Shown here one piece after another: positions 56,837 through 61,823 of a stretch of DNA of 61,823 nt (the stretch's first letter is position 1; every line of letters starts with the position of its first letter). The stretch comes from CAYZHV01 sp046541355 (GTDB lineage Bacteria; Spirochaetota; Spirochaetia; DSM-27196; Alkalispirochaetaceae). The position numbers and the translations under genes are program-made. The stretch covers positions 1 to 61,823 of the forward strand of contig JBKHDM010000003.1 of assembly GCA_046541355.1 (NCBI GenBank). Direction: 5' to 3'. The notes under the pieces are model-generated. The model had not been told where the DNA came from and made no database searches. It was given only the letters and a program-made list of their open reading frames with translations.

Positions 56837-57439
56837 ATGAATGCGCGGACCATAGTGGCGGCACTGCTGCTGCTCCTGACAAGCCTCCATCCTCTGCTTT
56901 CCCGGGAGCAGGAGCGCGTGGAAACAGGCTACGCGAGCTGGTACGGTGGCCACTTCCAGGGGCGGCTCACCGCCAACGGGGAGACCTTCGACACCAACCA
57001 GCTCACCGCCGCCCACCGAACCCTCCCGTTTAACAGCATCGTCCAGGTGACCTACCTCGAAACCGGCCGCTCCGTCGTGGTCCGGATCAACGACCGGGGC
57101 CCTTTTGTCGACGACCGGATCATCGACCTCTCCCGGGCGGCGGCGGACGCGATAGGGATGACCAGCGACGGCGTTGGTATGGTGCGCCTGGAGGTGCTGC
57201 ACCTCCAGGAGGACACGAGGCTCAGGTCGATCCAGGTCGGCTCCTACTCCGTCAGAGCCAACGCCGAGGCGGTCGCGGAGATCCTCAGGGAGGGTGAGCT
57301 CGCCCCGGTGATCCAGCACAGCGCTAACCAGAGGCTCTACCGGGTGCTTATCCAGGGCATCCCCCTCGATGAGGTGGAGCGGTATAAAGAGGAGCTGCGC
57401 CGCCTCGGCTACCCCAACGTCCTCGTCCGCCTCAAGTAG
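56837..57439 (+). CDS. rlpA: RlpA-like protein with SPOR domain
   Basis: The 200-residue protein has a signal peptide (TIVAALLLLLTSLHPLLS; no lipobox), then a double-psi beta-barrel RlpA domain (ETGYASWYGGHFQGRLTANGE in part, TAAHRTLPFNSIVQV, RINDRGPFVDDRIIDLS in part; catalytic Asp in NDRGP) and a C-terminal SPOR domain (SIQVGSYSVRANAEAVAEIL, YPNVLVRL). It binds denuded glycan strands at division sites and may act as a lytic transglycosylase. It is monocistronic. No Shine-Dalgarno is seen; TAGAGT ends six bases before the ATG but has no good -35. Confidence 0.93.
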   Translation: MNARTIVAALLLLLTSLHPLLSREQERVETGYASWYGGHFQGRLTANGETFDTNQLTAAHRTLPFNSIVQVTYLETGRSVVVRINDRGPFVDDRIIDLSRAAADAIGMTSDGVGMVRLEVLHLQEDTRLRSIQVGSYSVRANAEAVAEILREGELAPVIQHSANQRLYRVLIQGIPLDEVERYKEELRRLGYPNVLVRLK

Positions 57440-57481
57440 AAGTGCCCGAAGCAGAGCGTCGCCTCCCTCGGCCGGGGGGTT

Positions 57482-58456
57482 CTAATCTGCCAGGGGGCCT
57501 GCAACGGCGACATTCGGCTTTCTGCCTCCCAGGATATCGAGGATATTCTCCGTAGCCCTCCGCTTGAGGGTCGAGAGCGACTCCTCGCTGTAGTACGCGG
57601 CGTGGTCGCTCAGAATCACCCTCTCGCACCTTTTCAGCCCGCTCTCCTCGGGCAGCGGCTCACGCTCATAGACATCGAGCGCCGCAACCCGCAACTTCCC
57701 CGCCTCGAGAGCCGCGAGAAGGGCGCTCTCGTCGACAATACCCCCCCTGGCGGTGTTTACCAGGGCTGCCGTCGGCTTCATCAGGGAGAGGGCGGATGCG
57801 TCGATCATCTGGTAGGTAGCCTCATTGAGGGGACAGTGGAGCGAGACGTAGTCCGACCGGGCGAGAAGCGTCTTTAGGGGGACCTTACGCCCTCCCGACT
57901 CCCTCTCCTCCTCCTCCCTCAGGGTCGGGTCGTAGATCAGCAGCTCCCGGAACCGGAAGGGGCGAAGTCGCTCCCAGAGTTTGGCACCGATCACGCCGTA
58001 GCCGATGATCCCGAGGGTGCTTCCGGCGAGGCGGTGAAGGGGCTTTCCCACGTCGACGTTCCATCTGCCTTCCCGTACCTGCCGGTCCCGGTAGGTGATG
58101 TCCCGGGCGCAGGAGAGCAGGAGGGCCGCGGCGTGGGTCGCCACCTCATCATCGAGATAGTCCGGAACGATTGCCGTTGTAATCCCTCGCTCCGCGGCGG
58201 CGGATGCGTCGACGGTATCGTATCCAACACCGTAGCGGGCGATCCCCCGGCACCGCTTCAGGGAGTATATCCGCTGCCGATCGAGGGGATAGAGGTTTAC
58301 AACTATTCCGTCCGCCTCCTCCACCCAGTCCGGGAGCGGGTCCCCGGCGGCGAGGCTGAAGATCCTGTACTCCGCTCCCGCCGCGGTGAGGAGCTTTTCC
58401 TCCTCTCGGTAAGCGTCGAAACGGTCGTCGATAATCGCGACCCGGGGTCGGTTCAC
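57482..58456 (-). CDS. D-isomer-specific 2-hydroxyacid dehydrogenase (CtBP-like)
   Basis: The 324-residue NAD-dependent enzyme has the Rossmann motif GIIGYGVIGAKLWERL (about 149-164) and the catalytic set Arg (NTARGGIVDE, about 236), Glu (VYEREPLP, about 264) and His (LSDHAAYYSEES, about 284). The AAYYSEES after the His resembles the C-terminal-binding-protein branch rather than PGDH (xHxGxxTxEA). It reduces a 2-oxoacid to a D-2-hydroxyacid; the substrate is unknown. Its start overlaps the gnd stop by four bases, so it may act on a sugar-acid metabolite. Confidence 0.9.
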   Translation of the reverse strand: MNRPRVAIIDDRFDAYREEEKLLTAAGAEYRIFSLAAGDPLPDWVEEADGIVVNLYPLDRQRIYSLKRCRGIARYGVGYDTVDASAAAERGITTAIVPDYLDDEVATHAAALLLSCARDITYRDRQVREGRWNVDVGKPLHRLAGSTLGIIGYGVIGAKLWERLRPFRFRELLIYDPTLREEEERESGGRKVPLKTLLARSDYVSLHCPLNEATYQMIDASALSLMKPTAALVNTARGGIVDESALLAALEAGKLRVAALDVYEREPLPEESGLKRCERVILSDHAAYYSEESLSTLKRRATENILDILGGRKPNVAVAGPLAD

Positions 58457-59910
58457 GCGTTGTAGGATCCGGCGGAGACGTTGCCCCCGCTGCCGGTCCA
58501 GTTGGTGTGGAAAAACTCTCCCCGTTCCCGGTCGACCCGCTCGTAGGTGTGAGCACCGAAGTAGTCCCGCTGCGCCTGGATCATGTTTGCCGGCAGCCAG
58601 GCGCTACGGTAGCCGTCGTAGAAGGCGAGGGCGGTGGAAAAGGCGGGAACCGGGATACCCGCGGTGGCGGCTGAGGCGACCACCCGACGCCAGGAAGCCT
58701 GGGCTTTCTCGATGAGACCCCTGAAGTAACTGTCGAGGAGCAGACTCGGCAGGTCCGGTTCCGCGTCAAAGGCGTTCTTGATGTCCCGGAGAAAGACGCT
58801 GCGGATAATACATCCCTCCCGCCACATGAGGGCGACCCGTCCGTAGTTGATGCCCCAGTTGAGCTCCTCCGAGGCGGCGCGCATGAGCATAAAGCCCTGG
58901 GCGTATGATACGATCTTGGAGGCGAGAAGGGCGTGTCGGATATCCTCTACGAAGCGCTCCCTCTCGGCATCGATCTTACCCTCAGGCCCGGGGAGCCTCC
59001 CTGCCGCCTCCTCTCTGAGCTCCTTGAAGGCGCTCAGACTCCTGGCAAAGACAGCCTCGACGATGAGGGTAACCGGTACACCCCGGCTGAGGGCGTCTAT
59101 CCCGGTCCACTTGCCCGTCCCCTTCTGACCCGCGGCGTCGAGGATCTTTTCGAGGAGATACTCCCCCTGTTCATCCTTGTAGGCGAGGATATCCCGGGTA
59201 ATCTCGATGAGGAAGCTATCAAGCTCGGTTTTGTTCCACCGGGCAAACACCTCCGCCATCTCCGCCTGTCCCATCCCGAGGCCGACTTTCAGGAGATGGT
59301 ACGCCTCGCTTATCAGCTGCATGTCGCCGTATTCGATCCCGTTGTGTACCATCTTGACGAAGTGCCCCGCACCATCCGGTCCAACCCAGTCACAGCACGC
59401 CTCGCCGTCGCTGGTCTGGGCGGCGATGGACTGAAGGAGCGGTTTCATCGGCTCCCACGCCCGGGGATTGCCTCCGGGCATGATCGACGGGCCGAAACGG
59501 GCGCCCTCCTCTCCGCCGCTGATACCGCCGCCCACAAAAAGAATCCCCTTCTCCTCCAACGCCGCGGTTCGTCGCGTCGAGTCCGGATAGTGGGAGTTGC
59601 CCCCGTCCATGATGATGTCCCCCGATTCGAGGTGGGGCAGGAGGGAGTCGATAAACTTGTCCACCACCTCCCCGGCTTTTACCATGAGGATGATCTTACG
59701 GGGCCGCTGGAGCAAAGAGACAAACTCCTCGAGGGAGTAGGCGGGCAGAATTGTCTCCCGCCCTCTCGCCGGCCCCTCGATGAACGCCTCTGTTTTCTCG
59801 CCGGTCCGGTTGTAGACGGCTACGGAGTAACCGTGGTCGTTGATATTGAGTACAAGGTTCTGACCCATAACGGCGAGTCCGATAAGCCCTACTGCTGCCT
59901 GCTCTTCCAT
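58453..59910 (-). CDS. gnd: 6-phosphogluconate dehydrogenase, decarboxylating
   Basis: ATG 59910 has GGAGG ten bases upstream and gives 485 residues, close to the usual 470-480. Marks: GLIGLAVMGQNLVLNINDHG (NADP-binding), ILMVKAGEVVDKFID, MDGGNSHYPDS, GISGGEEGARFGPSIMPGG (in part; substrate loop), HFVKMVHNGIEYGDMQ (catalytic Lys/His/Asn), and C-terminal FSTALAFYDGYRSAWLPANM (in part). It makes ribulose 5-phosphate, CO2 and NADPH. It lies between azlCD and the hydroxyacid dehydrogenase on minus. Confidence 0.97.
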   Translation of the reverse strand: MEEQAAVGLIGLAVMGQNLVLNINDHGYSVAVYNRTGEKTEAFIEGPARGRETILPAYSLEEFVSLLQRPRKIILMVKAGEVVDKFIDSLLPHLESGDIIMDGGNSHYPDSTRRTAALEEKGILFVGGGISGGEEGARFGPSIMPGGNPRAWEPMKPLLQSIAAQTSDGEACCDWVGPDGAGHFVKMVHNGIEYGDMQLISEAYHLLKVGLGMGQAEMAEVFARWNKTELDSFLIEITRDILAYKDEQGEYLLEKILDAAGQKGTGKWTGIDALSRGVPVTLIVEAVFARSLSAFKELREEAAGRLPGPEGKIDAERERFVEDIRHALLASKIVSYAQGFMLMRAASEELNWGINYGRVALMWREGCIIRSVFLRDIKNAFDAEPDLPSLLLDSYFRGLIEKAQASWRRVVASAATAGIPVPAFSTALAFYDGYRSAWLPANMIQAQRDYFGAHTYERVDRERGEFFHTNWTGSGGNVSAGSYNA

Positions 59911-59942
59911 ACGCGTGCAAGCCTCCTCTCTCTGCCCGAAGC

Positions 59943-60254
59943 CTACACCCATGAGAGGGTGACCGCAAGGAAGGTAACGAGGATCGCTCCCCCGACGGTC
60001 ACCCAGAGCGCCTGAGACCTCACCGCGAGGAGGGCCGCGGTACTCGCCGCGAGAACTCCCGCGTAGGGGTATCCCGGAGGACCGTAGAAGAGGTCGGGAA
60101 CCAGAAGCGCGCCGATCGCCGCGGGAGGGACGTAGGAGAGAAACCGCTCAAGTCGTCCGGGGATGCCCGCAGGAGGAAGAAGGTAGAACGGGGCGAGGCG
60201 GGAGCCGTAGGTCGCCACGGCCATAGCGAGGATGAGCAGCGCAAGGTCACTCAC
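59943..60254 (-). CDS. azlD: AzlD family branched-chain amino acid exporter subunit
   Basis: A 103-residue membrane protein with four predicted helices and the AzlD pattern (ATYGSRLAPFYLL near 14-26, YVPPAAIGALLVPDL near 41-55). With AzlC it forms a two-component exporter of branched-chain amino acids or their analogues. GTG start overlapping azlC by eight bases. It ends 32 bases before the gnd start. Confidence 0.92.
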   Translation of the reverse strand: MSDLALLILAMAVATYGSRLAPFYLLPPAGIPGRLERFLSYVPPAAIGALLVPDLFYGPPGYPYAGVLAASTAALLAVRSQALWVTVGGAILVTFLAVTLSWV

Positions 60255-60945
60255 CGGATACCTCCTCGAGGAGCGTCCCCGCCAGAGCGGCGAAAAGCAT
60301 CGCGAGGAGAAACGCCCACCCCGCCGGCACCTCCAACAGGAGCCGCAGCACCGCGTTAGCCCCGGCGGAGAGCAGAACCACCGCGGCGATGCGCACCCCG
60401 CCGGAGCGGATCTGCCAGACTCCGAGGGAGGCGAACAGGGCGTAGAGGCCCGTCGCGAAGGCGGCGGCGAGGGTCGGCGGAAGAAGGTCTCCGGCGAGGT
60501 AGCCGATGAGGGTGCCGCCGCTCCACGCTCCCCACGCCCCGAGCTCGAGTCCGAGGAGATAGGAGGGCTTCAATCTCTCCGCGCTGGAGGCGACGGAAAA
60601 GACCTCGTCGGTGATACCAAAGGCGAGAAGCGGTTTGAGCGCTCCCCTCAGGGTGACGAGTTTTCGTGAGAGATTGGCGCTGAACAACAGGTGGCGAAGG
60701 TTGAGCAGAAACACCGCGAGGACAATCTGAGCCCCCGCCACCCCCGACGCCAGAAGTGAGAGCGCCATAAACTGCGCGGCTCCGGCAAATACAAGAAGAG
60801 ACATCCCCACCACCGGCGGCAGGGACAGCCCCGCTCCCTTTCCGAGTATTCCGAAGGCGACAGCCACCGGAACATAGCCGATCGCGATCGGCAGCGCCGA
60901 GCGCAGACCCCGGCCGAAACTCTGAGATTCCACCTGCTCTACCAT
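60247..60945 (-). CDS. azlC: AzlC family branched-chain amino acid exporter subunit
   Basis: The 232-residue membrane protein has about six helices and the AzlC marks (IAIGYVPVAVAFGIL, MSLLVFAGAAQFMALSLL, NLRHLLFSANLS, FGITDEVFSV). It is the larger subunit of the branched-chain amino acid exporter. It is first of the azlC-azlD-gnd-hydroxyacid dehydrogenase series. In this genome it could help balance branched-chain amino acid pools that also feed the E1-lipoyl-KASIII protein (inference). Confidence 0.93.
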   Translation of the reverse strand: MVEQVESQSFGRGLRSALPIAIGYVPVAVAFGILGKGAGLSLPPVVGMSLLVFAGAAQFMALSLLASGVAGAQIVLAVFLLNLRHLLFSANLSRKLVTLRGALKPLLAFGITDEVFSVASSAERLKPSYLLGLELGAWGAWSGGTLIGYLAGDLLPPTLAAAFATGLYALFASLGVWQIRSGGVRIAAVVLLSAGANAVLRLLLEVPAGWAFLLAMLFAALAGTLLEEVSGE

Positions 60946-61025
60946 GAGGAGCGCATCCTAGGCCGGAACGGCGTGCCGGTCAAGCTGCATTTGCGGAGAA
61001 TCGGGAGAAGCCGCTTCCTTCCGCC

Positions 61026-61054
61026 TTGATCCCTTTGCGCGGCTCGGCTACGTT
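61026..61054 (+). promoter_or_regulatory. promoter of the methyltransferase gene
   Basis: TTGATC (61026-61031), exactly 17 bases, TACGTT (61049-61054), then six bases to ATG 61061 and no Shine-Dalgarno; leaderless start predicted. Confidence 0.45.
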
Positions 61055-61060
61055 TGTGCG

Positions 61061-61684
61061 ATGCAGTTCTGGGACCGGATCTACACCGGTGAGAAGCTCC
61101 ATTACGGGATGGAGCCCAACAGCTTTGTGGCCGAAACCGTGGAGGAGCTTCTCACCTCCAAACGGCTTAAACCCGGGGCACGGGTGATCGACGTAGCCAC
61201 CGGTGAGGGGCGAAACGCCCTCTACCTCGGGAGGAGCGGATTCGATGTTACCGCCCTGGACAGCTCCTCGGTGGGCCTCGGCAAGGCGCGGCGGCGGGCG
61301 GAGCAGGAGGGGGTGGAGATTAGCTTTCTCCAGGAGGATTTCCTGAGTTGGAAGAGCGATGAGCCCTTCGATCTGGTGGTTACAACCTTCCTCCATCTCC
61401 CGCCGGAGATGATGGAGACCCTCTATCAGAGCCTCGCCGAGCTGACCCTCCCCGGGGGCTATCTCCTCGCCGAGTGGTTCCATCCCGATCAACGGCTGAA
61501 TGGGTATACCAGTGGCGGTCCCCCGGAGGCGCGGATGATGGTGCGTCCCGAACATCTACGGGGCAGCCTGAAGGGTTGGGATCTGCTAATCAACCGCCGA
61601 CGGGAGCGGGAGCTGCGGGAGGGAAACGGCCATCTCGGCCCGGCGGTGGTTACCCAGCTTCTCGCCGTTTCCCCGAGGCTATGA
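61061..61684 (+). CDS. class I SAM-dependent methyltransferase (TehB-like)
   Basis: The 207-residue protein has motif I VIDVATGEGRNALYLGRSGF (about 43-62; SAM-binding), VTALDSSSVGLGKAR (motif II acidic loop), and FDLVVTTFLHLPPEMM (motif IV). The N-terminal MQFWDRIYTGEKLHYGMEPN resembles TehB/thiopurine-type small-molecule methyltransferases, including chalcogen-detoxifying ones. Substrate is not determinable. It is a single-gene unit just upstream of the tRNA gene. Confidence 0.85.
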   Translation: MQFWDRIYTGEKLHYGMEPNSFVAETVEELLTSKRLKPGARVIDVATGEGRNALYLGRSGFDVTALDSSSVGLGKARRRAEQEGVEISFLQEDFLSWKSDEPFDLVVTTFLHLPPEMMETLYQSLAELTLPGGYLLAEWFHPDQRLNGYTSGGPPEARMMVRPEHLRGSLKGWDLLINRRRERELREGNGHLGPAVVTQLLAVSPRL

Positions 61685-61738
61685 AACCGCCTTGACCCCG
61701 GCGGCGATCTCTGGTACTTATTCATGATCGTCAGACCA

Positions 61739-61814
<76 letters not shown>

Positions 61815-61823
61815 AGAGCGAGC

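Noticed and set aside
55187..57319. A 710-codon reading of the lysyl-tRNA synthetase
   Set aside because: The first 184 codons are antisense to rlpA and cross the promoter; family proteins start near the ATG at 56767.

Overview
This 61.8 kb window of GC-rich DNA (about 60% G+C by eye) is bacterial chromosome, densely packed. Many neighbouring genes overlap by 1-50 bases, and several convergent pairs overlap at their 3' ends. The best lineage hint is a free-living spirochaete. There is a class I (archaeal-type) lysyl-tRNA synthetase, a Bat aerotolerance operon of the kind described in Leptospira, a DksA-like protein without its zinc finger, and a DbpA-type RNA-binding protein on a helicase remnant. 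No rRNA, phage, transposase or CRISPR array is visible. The species cannot be named from this sequence alone.

Layout. 1-9.5 kb: on the minus strand, an iron alcohol dehydrogenase/PfkB kinase pair, a DUF2779 nuclease-like protein, acetate kinase, a TPR protein and aconitase; a secreted protein is on plus. 9.6-13.0 kb: one 1123-residue plus-strand protein joining branched-chain 2-oxoacid dehydrogenase E1-alpha and E1-beta, a lipoyl domain and a complete ketoacyl-ACP synthase III. 13.2-16.9 kb: a two-component phosphorelay. 17-22 kb: phosphohexomutase, MutY-like glycosylase, a cap-less HAD protein, trpS and a PerM-family transporter. 22.2-28.7 kb: a peptide/nickel-type ABC importer operon, a sigma-54 promoter, paired enhancer-like boxes and the NtrC-type regulator next to it.

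28.8-39.8 kb: class II photolyase, an ABC-F protein, a subtilase lipoprotein coupled to an OmpA-family protein, the helicase-remnant RNA-binding protein, a metallo-beta-lactamase-fold hydrolase, a DksA-like protein and infA. 39.8-48.9 kb (minus): argJ - moxR - DUF58 - BatD-like - batA - batB - batC - batD/E-like - smr, apparently one transcription unit. 49-61.8 kb: rmuC, a SMUG1-type uracil-DNA glycosylase, a nuclease-like lipoprotein, ClpP, era, a TIM-barrel protein, rpiA, class I lysyl-tRNA synthetase, rlpA, a 2-hydroxyacid dehydrogenase, gnd, azlCD, a methyltransferase and a CAU-anticodon tRNA.

Three themes stand out. First, the E1-lipoyl-KASIII fusion suggests a single polypeptide that decarboxylates a branched-chain 2-oxoacid and uses the acyl group directly to prime fatty acid synthesis, without an E2 transacylase. 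Second, the ABC importer appears to be a sigma-54 regulon controlled by its neighbour. Third, several genes have a -35/-10 promoter whose -10 box ends 6-10 bases before the start codon and no Shine-Dalgarno sequence, so leaderless mRNAs may be common here.
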